This document shows, one piece after another, positions 8,906 to 17,690 of a stretch of 44,547 nucleotides of DNA (positions within the stretch are counted from its first letter, which is position 1; every line of letters begins with the position of its first letter). The notes beneath the pieces are model-generated. The model was given only the letters and a program-made list of their open reading frames with translations. It had not been told where the DNA came from and searched no databases. This stretch comes from Acidobacteria subdivision 2 bacterium RH1 MAG20 (GTDB lineage: Bacteria > Acidobacteriota > Terriglobia > Terriglobales > Acidobacteriaceae), in assembly GCA_002197545.1 (NCBI GenBank), contig NFUO01000530.1, forward strand, positions 1 through 44,547. Reading direction: 5' to 3'. Both the position numbers and the translations under genes were made by a program.

Positions 8906-10198
8906 ATGAAACCCTTACCTCCTATTCAACCTGTCGTGCCCGCGCTTCTATTTTTCGCTGTCGCAGTTTTTCTGCCCTTGGGCTGCAACAAGCAGGAAGC
9001 CGCGCCCGCGCCTGAGGTGTATGTCCAAGCAGTTCATCCGGCGCAGGGAAGCATCTCCGAACAGATCACCGCCGACGCTACCCTGGCGCCGCTGGCACAG
9101 GCGGCCATCTCGCCGAAGATCACCGCGCCGGTGAAGAAGTTCTATGTTCAGCGCGGCTCTCAGGTTAAGGCGGGAGAGCTTCTGGTCACGCTTGAGAACA
9201 GCGATCTGCAGGCTGCCGCGCTCGATAACAAGGGAGCTTACGCGGCAGCGCAGGGGGTCTATGCGACCGAGACCCGCGCTCAGGTGCCGGCGAACCTCAT
9301 CAAGGCGCAGACCGATCTCGCGCAGGCCAAGGCGAATCTCGATCTGAACCAGAGCATCGTCAACGCGCGTTCGCAACTCTTCGCCCAGGGAGCGATTCCG
9401 GGCCGCGACCTGGATATTGCAAAGGCCGCGCTGGTTCAGGCGCAGGCAGCGTATGACATTGCGAAGCAGAATCTCAATGCGATTGAAGAGGTGGGAGGAA
9501 AGGCGGCCTTGCAGAGCGCGCAAGGCCAGCTTGCCTCCGCTCAGGGCAAGTATCTTGGCGCCGAGGCGCAGTTGAGCTACACCGAGATTCATAGCCCCAT
9601 CAACGGCGTAGTTACTGACCGGCCTCTGTTCGCGGGAGAGACGGCCGCCGCGGGAGCGCCGGTCATCACGGTGATGGACACCACAGCGTTGCTGGCCAAG
9701 CTGCACATCTCGCAGATGCAGGCGCAGCAGCTCTCGCTGAGCGCGCCTGCGACGATCGCTATTCCCGGCGTTGCCGCTCCTGTGCCGGCGAAGGTCTCGC
9801 TGATCAGCCCGGCGCTCGATCCGGGCAGCACGACGGTCGAGGTCTGGCTGCGGCTTGAAAATCCCAAGGGACTCTTCAAGGCCGGAACGTCGGTGCATAC
9901 CATCATGACTGGGCGCAGGGCGAACCATGCGCTGCTGGTTCCCGCCGAAGCGGTTCAGACGGCGCAGGACGGTTCTTCCAAGTTTGTGATGGTGATGGGG
10001 GCGGACGGCATCGCGCACAAGCGGGCGGTCACGCTGGGAATTCAGACGCCTGAGAGCGTGCAGGTGCTCGATGGCGTTTCGGCCTCGGACATGGTGATTA
10101 CCACCGGCGCCTATGCGCTTGACGATGGCACCAAAGTGAAGACCGGCACTGCTGCCGAGGCGAAGCCGGATGCCGGAAAGGGTGCGGACGAGAAATGA
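8906..10198 (+). CDS. RND efflux periplasmic adaptor lipoprotein
   Basis: This is a membrane-fusion protein of the HlyD/AcrA type, 430 residues. The N-terminal signal ends in a lipobox (FLPLGC, lipidated Cys), so the protein is anchored to a membrane, most likely the inner one. The barrel-sandwich (lipoyl) halves are at QAAISPKITAPVKKFYVQRG and LSYTEIHSPINGVVTDRP, separated by a long helical hairpin (about residues 105-220). The beta-barrel and membrane-proximal domains follow (PAEAVQTAQDGSSKFVMVMG). The C-terminus is charged (AEAKPDAGKGADEK). Its stop overlaps the permease start by four bases. Confidence 0.95.
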   Translation: MKPLPPIQPVVPALLFFAVAVFLPLGCNKQEAAPAPEVYVQAVHPAQGSISEQITADATLAPLAQAAISPKITAPVKKFYVQRGSQVKAGELLVTLENSDLQAAALDNKGAYAAAQGVYATETRAQVPANLIKAQTDLAQAKANLDLNQSIVNARSQLFAQGAIPGRDLDIAKAALVQAQAAYDIAKQNLNAIEEVGGKAALQSAQGQLASAQGKYLGAEAQLSYTEIHSPINGVVTDRPLFAGETAAAGAPVITVMDTTALLAKLHISQMQAQQLSLSAPATIAIPGVAAPVPAKVSLISPALDPGSTTVEVWLRLENPKGLFKAGTSVHTIMTGRRANHALLVPAEAVQTAQDGSSKFVMVMGADGIAHKRAVTLGIQTPESVQVLDGVSASDMVITTGAYALDDGTKVKTGTAAEAKPDAGKGADEK

Positions 10199-13100
10199 GC
10201 GCCTCTCTCTCCCATCTTCCCGGCGTGCAGGTCGAGCCGTCTTTCTGGCTCTCGCGCGCCGCCAAGCCGATCTTCTTCTTTCTCATCGTTCTGACCTTCG
10301 CCGGAGTCTATGCCGCCTTCCAGGTGCCGATCTCGGTCTTTCCCGAGACCAATTTTCCGCGGGTCGTCATCGGCATCGACAACGGCGTCATGCCGGTCGA
10401 ACAGATGCAGGTCACGATCACCAAGCCCATTGAAGACGCCATCAACAGCGTCCCCGGCCTGCTGACCGTGCGCAGCACCACCAGCCGCGGGTCGGCGGAG
10501 ATCAGCCTCTTCTTCGACTGGAACGTGGATATGTACCGCACCCTGCAGTTGACTGATGCTGCGCTGGCGAAGGTGCAGCAGGAGCTTCCCGCCACCGCGC
10601 GCATCACCACCAACCGCCTGACCTTCGCTACCTTTCCGATCCTCGGTTACGCGCTCACCGCCGACGATCGCGGCAAGGACACGGTCTCGCAGACACGGCT
10701 GTGGGAGATTGCCACCTACGACTTGAAACCGCCGCTGAACCGTGTTAATGGCGTCAGCACAGTGCTTGTTCAGGGCGGCCAGGTCCCCGAGTTTCATATC
10801 ATCCCCAACCTGGCGCGTCTGCAGACCACCGGCTTGACGCTGTTCGATCTGGTCAACGCCGTTCAAGCCTCGAACATCATCGACTCGCCCGGCCTGTATG
10901 AAGCGAACCACGAGCTCATCCTCGGGCTGATCGGCGCGCAGGCGCACAGCGCCGCCGAGCTGGGCAACCTCGTCGTCAAGACCACCGCCGGAGGCGCCGC
11001 CGTCCGCGTCTCCGATGTCGCCGCCGTCGAGCCCTCGACGATGCCGGTTTACACCATGATCACGGCGAACGGCAAGCCCTCGGTGCTGCTCAACATCGCG
11101 CGCCAGCCCGCCAGCAATACCGTCGCCGTCGCCAATGCCATCGCCACTGAGATTGCCTCGCTGCGAACCAAACTTCCGCCGGACGTAAAACTCGAGCCCT
11201 TCTACGACCAGTCCGAACTGGTCCGCGAGAGCATCGCCAGCGTCCGCGACGCTATCCTCATCGGCCTCTTTCTGGCCTGCGTCGTCCTCTTTCTCTTCCT
11301 TCGCGACTGGACCTCTTCGCTCATCGCCGGCCTCGTCATTCCTGTTACCGTCGCGGTTACAATTCTGTTTCTCTGGATGATCGGCGAGAGCTTCAACCTG
11401 ATGACGCTCGGCGGCCTCGCCGCCGCCATCGGCCTAGTCATCGACGATGCCATCGTCGTCGTCGAAGGCATCGTCGTCCATCGCGACGCCGGCGAATCGT
11501 GCGTCATCGCGGTCAAAAAAGCCCTCCACGAACTCTCGACGCCGCTCGTCTTTTCGACCATTACGCCGGTCGTCGTCTTTCTGCCGCTTATCTCCGTCAC
11601 TGGCGTTACCGGCAGCTTCTTCCGCGCGCTCGCCGTCACCATGACCGCGGCCCTGCTGACCTCGCTTGCGCTCGCGCTCACCTGGACGCCGGCGCTCTCC
11701 ATCGCGCTTCTGCGCAAGTCCAAAAAGACCAGCTCCGCCATCGAACTGGAGGCATTGGCTGAAGAATCCGGAAGTCCTGTTGCTGCTACAACGCTAGAGA
11801 GCGACGAAGAGAACGGCCCCATCATGCGCCGCGTCTTCCACGCCCACGAACGGAGCCTCTCCTGGGCGCTGGCCCGCCCGCTTGCGCTCGCCGGCATCTG
11901 CGTTCTGCTCGTCGTCGGCGCGTACTTCAGCTACAACGCGCTGGGCTCGGACCTGCTCCCCGCCATGGACGAGGGCGCCTTTGTCCTCGACTATCTCATG
12001 CCCGCCGGCAGCTCGCTCGCCGAGACCAACAAGGTCCTGCTCCACGTCGAGCAGATCCTGCACAACACCCCCGAAGTCGAGATCACCTCGCGCCGCACCG
12101 GCCTGCAGATGGGACTCTCTCCTGTGACCGAAGCGAATACGGGAGACTTCACCGTTCGCCTGAAACCGAACCGTTCCCGCGGCATCGACGAGATCATGGC
12201 CGACGTCCGTCAGCAGATCAAAACCAGCGAGCCGCAGCTCGACATCGAGTTCACCCAGGTCCTTCAGGACATGATCGGCGATCTCTCCAACTCGCCCGAG
12301 CCGATCCAGATCAAACTCTTCTCGCCGGACACGGCCCTACTCCATGAGCTCGCTCCCCGCGTCGCCGACGCCATCGCAAAGATTCCCGGCGTGGTCGACA
12401 TCCAGAACGGCATCGACAACACCATCAGCGGCCCCGCCACCAACTTTGAGATCGACCCCATCGTCGCCGGCCGTCTTGGCTTCACCCCCACCGAAGTCGC
12501 CGAGGACGCGACCTCCATCCTCGACGGCCTGCCCACCAACGATCCGCTCATCCTCAACGGCCGTCCCTACACCATCCGCGTCCGGCTTCCCGACGCCAAT
12601 CGCGCCTCGCTCGACGCCATCCAGAACACCGTCTTCAATAGCAGCACCGGACACACCGCAACCCTCGGCTCCATGGCCAGGGTCCAAGCGCTGCCGCCGC
12701 AGAACGAGATCCTTCGCGAGAACCTGCAGCGGCTCGTCACCGTCAGCGGACGGCTCGAAGGCTCCAACCTCGGCGGCGCCATGGTGCAGGTCAAGCAGGC
12801 TGTCGCCAGCCTCAACATTCCCTCCAGCGTCCGCGTCGAGTACGGCGGCACCTATCAGGAGCAGCAGAAGTCCTTCGCCGATCTCGCCCGCGTCCTCGTC
12901 CTTGCGCTCGCCCTGGTCTTCGGCGTTCTGCTGGCCGAGTTCCGCAACCTCTCCGCGCCCATCGCCATCCTCACCAGCTCCGTGCTCTCCATCACCGGCG
13001 TCGTCGTCGCCCTGCTCATCACCGGCACCAACTTCAACGTCGCCAGCTTCATGGGACTCATCATGGTCATCGGCATCGTCGCCAAGAACGGCATCCTCCT

Positions 13101-13389
13101 GCTCGACGCCGACGAAAAAGCCCGCGCCGCCGGCGTCAACGCCCGCGACGCCATGCTCCACGCCGCCCAGCGCCGCCTCCGCCCCATCATCATGACCGCC
13201 ATCGCCGCCATCTGCGGCATGCTCCCCCTCGCCTTCGCTATCGGCGCCGGTTCCCAGATGCTCCAACCCCTCGCCATCGCCGTCATCGGAGGACTCCTCC
13301 TCTCCATCCTCCTCAGCCTCATCGTCACCCCAGTCGTCTACTTCCTCCTCACCAGGAAACGAGGATCTAAAGTAGCCGTAGAAGCTTAG
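10195..13389 (+). CDS. RND efflux permease (AcrB/HAE-like)
   Basis: This is the inner-membrane proton-driven pump of 1064 residues, with the twelve-helix RND layout and two large periplasmic domains. Transmembrane helix 4 carries the proton-relay pair Asp417-Asp418 (IGLVIDDAIVVVE), and helix 10 carries Lys964 (IVAKNGILLLDAD), the pattern of the hydrophobe/amphiphile (HAE) and related exporters; the heavy-metal CusA pattern differs. It overlaps the adaptor gene by four bases and completes the operon regulator-kinase-propeller-TolC-adaptor-permease. A hydrophilic central linker near residues 505-540 is rich in Glu and Ser. Substrate cannot be read from the sequence. A type A palindromic repeat lies 39 bp after the stop. 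Confidence 0.96.
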   Translation: MSASLSHLPGVQVEPSFWLSRAAKPIFFFLIVLTFAGVYAAFQVPISVFPETNFPRVVIGIDNGVMPVEQMQVTITKPIEDAINSVPGLLTVRSTTSRGSAEISLFFDWNVDMYRTLQLTDAALAKVQQELPATARITTNRLTFATFPILGYALTADDRGKDTVSQTRLWEIATYDLKPPLNRVNGVSTVLVQGGQVPEFHIIPNLARLQTTGLTLFDLVNAVQASNIIDSPGLYEANHELILGLIGAQAHSAAELGNLVVKTTAGGAAVRVSDVAAVEPSTMPVYTMITANGKPSVLLNIARQPASNTVAVANAIATEIASLRTKLPPDVKLEPFYDQSELVRESIASVRDAILIGLFLACVVLFLFLRDWTSSLIAGLVIPVTVAVTILFLWMIGESFNLMTLGGLAAAIGLVIDDAIVVVEGIVVHRDAGESCVIAVKKALHELSTPLVFSTITPVVVFLPLISVTGVTGSFFRALAVTMTAALLTSLALALTWTPALSIALLRKSKKTSSAIELEALAEESGSPVAATTLESDEENGPIMRRVFHAHERSLSWALARPLALAGICVLLVVGAYFSYNALGSDLLPAMDEGAFVLDYLMPAGSSLAETNKVLLHVEQILHNTPEVEITSRRTGLQMGLSPVTEANTGDFTVRLKPNRSRGIDEIMADVRQQIKTSEPQLDIEFTQVLQDMIGDLSNSPEPIQIKLFSPDTALLHELAPRVADAIAKIPGVVDIQNGIDNTISGPATNFEIDPIVAGRLGFTPTEVAEDATSILDGLPTNDPLILNGRPYTIRVRLPDANRASLDAIQNTVFNSSTGHTATLGSMARVQALPPQNEILRENLQRLVTVSGRLEGSNLGGAMVQVKQAVASLNIPSSVRVEYGGTYQEQQKSFADLARVLVLALALVFGVLLAEFRNLSAPIAILTSSVLSITGVVVALLITGTNFNVASFMGLIMVIGIVAKNGILLLDADEKARAAGVNARDAMLHAAQRRLRPIIMTAIAAICGMLPLAFAIGAGSQMLQPLAIAVIGGLLLSILLSLIVTPVVYFLLTRKRGSKVAVEA

Positions 13390-13427
13390 GACAGTGTTGT
13401 AAAGGCTATAGCGTCATAAAAAAACGT

Positions 13428-13490
13428 TGTCATTCTGAGCGCAGCGAAGAACCCCGGCATTTCGTCGTTGACTTGCTGTTGCCTGTTCTT
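13428..13490 (+). repeat. Palindromic repeat type A, copy 1
   Basis: The core starts GTCATTCTGAGCGCAGCGAA and continues through GAACCCCGGCATTTCGTC, followed by a tail with TTGCTGTTGCCTGTTCTT. It lies just downstream of the RND permease stop and is preceded by GCTATAG and an A-rich run ending AACGTT, features shared with copy 3. Other copies are at 13927, 17693 and 41068, with related type B copies at 18469 and 44176. Confidence 0.85.
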
Positions 13491-13543
13491 TGACCCTCTG
13501 CATCTGCTCCAAAACGGCTTGAGACGGCTTCACGGAACAAAGC

Positions 13544-13840
13544 TCATTTGACTTCTGACGCTACAAAACTCTTCACAATGACGCCTTCCGTCTCGAAGTG
13601 CGTCACGCGATGGTCTGTGCTGTGTCCCATAAAAACCGCCTTGCGCAGCAGCGTAATAAGAGGACGGGAGCTCTCCGTAAACCAACGGTCTGCGGCCTGG
13701 TCCCAATTGACGACCATATTGTAGGTCACATCGCACTTCGGACAGCTCAGCGGCGTCTCCAGCCAGCGATGAAATGCGGCGGTTGGCAACTTGCCCACCG
13801 GGTCTGTGCCCGAACGAATCGCTGCAATCTTCAGGTTCAT
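13544..13840 (-). CDS. Small conserved-looking protein of unknown function
   Basis: The 98-residue protein has no signal peptide. It contains a single CPKC motif and the strings VVNWDQAADRWF and LRKAVFMGHSTDHRVTHFE, whose length and character suggest a conserved acidobacterial protein, but I cannot name a domain. One zinc-ribbon-like half (CPKC) without a second pair is insufficient for a zinc finger within the protein itself. The gene stands alone between two type A repeats. The frame is intact, and codon use resembles the neighbouring genes. Confidence 0.65.
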   Translation of the reverse strand: MNLKIAAIRSGTDPVGKLPTAAFHRWLETPLSCPKCDVTYNMVVNWDQAADRWFTESSRPLITLLRKAVFMGHSTDHRVTHFETEGVIVKSFVASEVK

Positions 13841-13926
13841 TGATTTTTCCAGCCTATAGCATGTTTACGATTACCGTGGTGAATGTAGAGGGAGCATCCA
13901 CGTTTGGACATTGTTTTATATGTCGG

Positions 13927-13964
13927 TCATTCTGAGCGCATCGAAGAACCCCCCGCATTTTGTT
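13927..13964 (+). repeat. Palindromic repeat type A, copy 2 (diverged)
   Basis: It has the same core as copy 1 with several changes: TCATTCTGAGCGCATCGAAG, then AACCCCCCGCATTTTGTTCG. It lies in the gap before the cytochrome oxidase operon. Confidence 0.75.
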
Positions 13965-14048
13965 CGGTGCGCCACATTACATCATCGCTGAAATGCTCTA
14001 ACATTCGTGCCGCCCACATTGTTCTCTCCGACACATCGCGAAGAGAAG

Positions 14049-14831
14049 ATGCGAACGCGATATCCTTCAAGGGTGACCGTCTCCTCTATCAAGCTCGGCC
14101 TATACGCTCTTTCGCTGGCCACATGGAGACTGCCGCTCGATGCCAGCGCGCACGGCCCAGCTATCGACCGCCATCTGCTGCTGAACCTCTGGATCATCCT
14201 CGGACTCGCAGCGCTGGCGCACCTCATCCTTCTCGTCGGCCTCATCGCTCACCGCCGGCCTGAGGCCACAAGCTGGCGCGTCGAATATCTTCCATTGGCG
14301 GCGCTGGCAATCCTCTTCGCCTTTCTCACCATCCGCGCCGAACGTCTCTGGGCAGCAGCACGCTACACCGGAGCCGAACTCGCTGCACTTCAAGTGCAGG
14401 TGGTTGGAGAGCAGTTCGCCTGGTACTTTCGCTACCCCGGCATGGACTACACCTTCGGCGTTACCAGGCCGCAGCTTGTCGACGCCGGAGCCGGCAACCC
14501 GCTTGGCATCGACCCTGCCGACCGTCACGGAGCGGACGACATCGTCACCTCCGAACTGGTCCTGCCTGCGAATCGACAGATAGACCTCCGCATCAATTCT
14601 CTGGATGTCATCCACGGATTCTCCGTCCCGGAGATGCGGCTCAAACAGAACGCCGTCCCCGGAATGACCATCCACATTCACTTCACGCCGAAGGTTCCCG
14701 GAACCTACGCTATCCTCTGCACCCAGGTCTGCGGTCTGGGCCACTATCGTATGAATGCCAACCTCCGTGTCATGCCGCAGGAGCAGTTTGCGGCATGGCT
14801 TGCCGCAAAACAGAAGGCGGTGCAGCCATGA
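14049..14831 (+). CDS. coxB: Cytochrome c oxidase subunit II
   Basis: This is the CuA-bearing subunit of a heme-copper oxidase, about 260 residues. Two membrane helices (LLLNLWIILGLAALAHLILL and PLAALAILFAFLTIRAE) are followed by the periplasmic cupredoxin domain. The CuA ligands are visible: His189 in VIHGF, then Cys224 and Cys228 in CTQVC, His232 and Met235 in GHYRM. The family glutamate between the cysteines, which binds through its backbone, is Gln here, which should be tolerated. An N-terminal signal-like segment is present. Start: ATG 14049 (purine-rich GAAGAGAAG directly before it) or GTG 14007. The stop overlaps the subunit I start by four bases. Confidence 0.95.
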   Translation: MRTRYPSRVTVSSIKLGLYALSLATWRLPLDASAHGPAIDRHLLLNLWIILGLAALAHLILLVGLIAHRRPEATSWRVEYLPLAALAILFAFLTIRAERLWAAARYTGAELAALQVQVVGEQFAWYFRYPGMDYTFGVTRPQLVDAGAGNPLGIDPADRHGADDIVTSELVLPANRQIDLRINSLDVIHGFSVPEMRLKQNAVPGMTIHIHFTPKVPGTYAILCTQVCGLGHYRMNANLRVMPQEQFAAWLAAKQKAVQP

Positions 14832-16627
14832 CTCTACGTCCAAGCCAAACGAACAATCCCGAACCACCTCAGAGAAAATCCCTAAGCCCTAAACCCTACG
14901 CCCTAAGTCCTTTTCGCTTCACCACCGACCACCGCATCATCGGCATCCAATACCTTATTCTCGCGCTCGTGTCCGTCACCATCGGGACGCTGCTCTCGCT
15001 GCTGATGCGCATCCATCTCGTCTGGCCAGACCGCGTCCTTCCCTTCCACGGCCCCATTCTGCCCGAGGACTATCTCGCGCTGGTCACCATCCACGGCACC
15101 ATCATGCTCTTCTTCGTGCTCACGACGGCGCCGCAATCGGGCTTTGGAAATCTCATCCTACCCGCTCAAATCGGCTCACGCCGCATGGCGTTTCCCGTGG
15201 CCAACGCCGTCGGTTTCTGGCTGACAGCCCTTGCGCTTATCATCCTGCTCAGCTCGACCTTCGTCCCCGGAGGCAGCGCCATCTCCGGCTGGACAGCCTA
15301 CCCGCCCTTCAGCGCCGTAGCCAGCGCCGGTCCCGGCCAGGGCCTCGGCATGGATCTCTGGCTGGCGAGCATCGCAATCTTCGCCATCGCCTCGACCATC
15401 GGCGCCATCAATACCCTCGTCACCATCATCAAACTCCGTTGCGAAGGCATGACCTGGGAGCGAATGCCGCTTACCGTTTGGGGCTGGTTCACCGCCGCGC
15501 TGCTCAGCATCATTGCCTTCTCTGTCCTGCTCGCCGCGCTTTTGCTGCTCTTCTGCGACCGCCACGCCGGAACCAGCTTCTTCGTCCCAACAGGAGACCT
15601 CATCAGCGGAGTGCTTCATTCCGCCGGACACCCCGGCAACGGCTCTCCGCTGCTCTGGCTGCATCTCTTCTGGTTCTTCGGACATCCCGAGGTCTACATC
15701 GCCATCCTCCCCGGCATGGGCCTGACGTCCATGATCCTTGGAAACTTCAGCTATCGCCGTGTCTTTGCTTATCGCATCATGATAGCCACGACGCTGCTCA
15801 TAGGCTTCCTCGGCATCCTGCTCTGGGGACATCACATGTTCGTCGCAGGGCTTAACCCGTTCGCCGCTTCTGCCTTCGCCGTCTCCACAATGGCCATCGC
15901 TCTGCCCGCCTCGGCAAAGGTCCTGAGTTGGCTGGCAACTATCTGGCGCAGCCGTCCCCGCTATACGACGGCGATGCTCTTCGCGCTCGGCTTCGTTTCG
16001 CTCTTTATCACCGGAGGCCTCACCGGCCCCATCCTTGCCCAACCTATCCTCGACGAGTACCTGCACAACACCTTCTTCGTCGTCGCCCACTTTCACCTCA
16101 TCATGGCGATGGCAGGAATCTTCGGCCTCTTCGCCGCCACATATTACTGGTTCCCTCTGATGACAGGCCGTCTGATGTCCGAAACCCTCGGACGCCTCCA
16201 TTTCTGGGCCACGCTCGTCGGCGCCTACGCCACCTTCCTCCCCATGCACCTCACCGGGCTCATGGGTGAACCTCGGCACTACGCTCAACTCGCCGGAGTT
16301 CCTAACGCCGCCGGACACCTTCTCGCCGGAACGCTACCGCTCAACCGCTTCATCACCTGGTCCGCGATCTTCCTGGCTACGGCGCAACTTCTCTTCTTCG
16401 CCAACCTGATTCATACCCTTCTTCGGGGTAAGCCCGCTCCACCAAACCCCTGGCAGGCCACCACGCTCGAATGGCACCCGGCCTTACACCCTAATGCCCC
16501 TGCTGAAGCATCCGAAGAGCAGATTGTTGTTTATCGCCAGCCATGCGAATACCAATCCACCCCGGATGAAGAATTATTCCTGCCGCAATGGAGCACAGAT
16601 GCAATCCCGAACATCAAACGAGAGTAA
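14828..16627 (+). CDS. coxA: Cytochrome c oxidase subunit I (A-type, variant D channel)
   Basis: This is the catalytic subunit of 599 residues and reduces oxygen at the heme a3-CuB centre. The metal ligands are intact: His89 (low-spin heme, TIHGTIM), His286 and the cross-linked Tyr290 in GHPEVY, His335 and His336 in WGHHMF, and His421 and His423 in VVAHFHL. Glu288 in HPEVY marks the A1-type channel end, and the K-channel lysine is present (PASAKVLSW). Two usual residues are changed by eye alignment: the D-channel entrance Asp of the GAPDMAFP motif is Arg119 (GSRRMAFP), and the Mg-site Asp after His413 is Asn414. ATG 14828 is chosen because it overlaps the coxB stop; the in-frame start at 14795 would lie inside coxB. 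Confidence 0.96.
   Translation: MTLRPSQTNNPEPPQRKSLSPKPYALSPFRFTTDHRIIGIQYLILALVSVTIGTLLSLLMRIHLVWPDRVLPFHGPILPEDYLALVTIHGTIMLFFVLTTAPQSGFGNLILPAQIGSRRMAFPVANAVGFWLTALALIILLSSTFVPGGSAISGWTAYPPFSAVASAGPGQGLGMDLWLASIAIFAIASTIGAINTLVTIIKLRCEGMTWERMPLTVWGWFTAALLSIIAFSVLLAALLLLFCDRHAGTSFFVPTGDLISGVLHSAGHPGNGSPLLWLHLFWFFGHPEVYIAILPGMGLTSMILGNFSYRRVFAYRIMIATTLLIGFLGILLWGHHMFVAGLNPFAASAFAVSTMAIALPASAKVLSWLATIWRSRPRYTTAMLFALGFVSLFITGGLTGPILAQPILDEYLHNTFFVVAHFHLIMAMAGIFGLFAATYYWFPLMTGRLMSETLGRLHFWATLVGAYATFLPMHLTGLMGEPRHYAQLAGVPNAAGHLLAGTLPLNRFITWSAIFLATAQLLFFANLIHTLLRGKPAPPNPWQATTLEWHPALHPNAPAEASEEQIVVYRQPCEYQSTPDEELFLPQWSTDAIPNIKRE
14880..14907 (+). repeat. Four tandem heptamers in the start of coxA
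   Basis: CCCTAAG, CCCTAAA, CCCTACG and CCCTAAG follow one another and encode the hydrophilic SLSPKPYALSPF stretch before the first membrane helix. The 7-bp unit changes codon phase each time, so the repeat is a DNA-level pattern and the peptide does not repeat cleanly. Confidence 0.6.
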
Positions 16628-16659
16628 GCTGTACCCAGCGCGTGCCATGAAAGGGCGCC

Positions 16660-17433
16660 ATGCCAACAACCATCACGCCGACTAGCACCGAACCAAAGCC
16701 AAGGCGCCACGTCGAAGACCACGACCACGGTTCAGGCCGCCGTCCGCCTACCGATAAGCGCACTGGCGGCGGAGGCGATAACGACAACTGGGGTGACCGC
16801 TCCCGTGGCAACCGCGGTCCGCGTGAGCGGCTCACCCGCTACCGCATGGGTATCTTCTTCGCTCTGGCCAGCGACCTGATGTTCTTCGTCGCTATCGTCA
16901 GCACCTTCTTCGTCAGCCAGTCCACAGGCCACTTTGACGCCTATAGCAACTATGTCAACGAGTGGTCTCCCACCGTGATTCCGCCGATTCTCTGGCTCAA
17001 CACCGTCGTTCTCATTCTCAGCTCCGTCACCATGGAAGCCGCCCGCCGCCGCATGTTTCACGAAGTCGATGTCATGGACGAGTGGCTCGGCCTGGGCAAG
17101 CCCATCACTCGCGCCGCCATCCCCTGGGTGGCCGCGACCGTCGTTCTCGGTATCGTCTTTCTCGTCGGTCAGTGGATTGCTTGGATACAGCTTGCCACCC
17201 AGCACGTCTTCTTCCTCTCCAACCCCAGCAGCCACTTCTTCTACCTGATCACTGGGGTCCACGGAATCCACCTCATCCTCGGCATCTTTGGCCTCGTCGC
17301 CGCGCTGATCGGCCTGTACGTCTCGCGCTCGCTCGAAACCCGCCAGATCATGGTCGACTGTGTCTCCTGGTACTGGCACTCGATGGGCATCTTCTGGCTC
17401 TTCCTCTTCACATTGCTGGCCTTCTTCCAATGA
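16660..17433 (+). CDS. coxC: Cytochrome c oxidase subunit III
   Basis: This is the third core subunit, 257 residues, a multi-helix membrane protein that stabilises proton uptake in subunit I. Five helices are seen, with family landmarks FALASDLMFFVAIVSTFFVS, LILSSVTMEAARR, VGQWIAWIQL, HGIHLILGIFGLVAALIGLY and WYWHSMGIFWLFLFTLLAFF. The first about 50 residues are an unusual hydrophilic arm rich in Gly, Asp, Arg and His (GSGRRPPTDKRTGGGGDNDN). The gap after coxA is 32 bp, and the stop overlaps the next small gene by four bases. Confidence 0.95.
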   Translation: MPTTITPTSTEPKPRRHVEDHDHGSGRRPPTDKRTGGGGDNDNWGDRSRGNRGPRERLTRYRMGIFFALASDLMFFVAIVSTFFVSQSTGHFDAYSNYVNEWSPTVIPPILWLNTVVLILSSVTMEAARRRMFHEVDVMDEWLGLGKPITRAAIPWVAATVVLGIVFLVGQWIAWIQLATQHVFFLSNPSSHFFYLITGVHGIHLILGIFGLVAALIGLYVSRSLETRQIMVDCVSWYWHSMGIFWLFLFTLLAFFQ

Positions 17434-17648
17434 AGATAGCAAAGCGCCTCGGCTTGGCTGCCCTGCTATTCTTCGCGATTCTAAGCGCCACCCCGGCACT
17501 CGCCCAGGGCTGTACCCAGTGTCGCGATAACACGGCCTCCACTCCTCCTGCTACCCGGCGCGCCTACCGTCACGCCATTATCCTCATGGCAGGCGCCGGG
17601 TGCGGACTCTTCATAGCTACCCTGGTTCTGCTCAAAAGGCAAAGCTAA
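17430..17648 (+). CDS. Small CxxC membrane protein ending the oxidase operon (72 aa)
   Basis: The gene starts at an ATG overlapping the coxC stop (ATGA) and encodes 72 residues: a signal peptide (LGLAALLFFAILSATPALA), a short periplasmic part with a CxxC motif (GCTQCRDN), and a C-terminal membrane helix (IILMAGAGCGLFIATLVLL). The frame is the one also read as part of a long frame within coxC, so it is easily missed. CxxC suggests thiol redox chemistry or metal binding such as copper insertion, but this is inference. No named family is recognised. Confidence 0.8.
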   Translation: MKIAKRLGLAALLFFAILSATPALAQGCTQCRDNTASTPPATRRAYRHAIILMAGAGCGLFIATLVLLKRQS

Positions 17649-17690
17649 AGCAGACGCTATAGAGCAAGAAAAAGAGCAAGCAAGAAAACG

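Noticed and set aside
10195..13389. Reading the RND pump as a heavy-metal (CusA-type) exporter
   Set aside because: The helix 4 motif is IDDAIVVVE with an Asp-Asp pair, the HAE-type pattern, and no copper-specific Met clusters or CopA/CusF neighbours are seen.
14007..14048. GTG 14007 as the coxB start
   Set aside because: It is retained as an alternative but not preferred; ATG 14049 has a purine-rich stretch directly upstream and keeps the signal segment.
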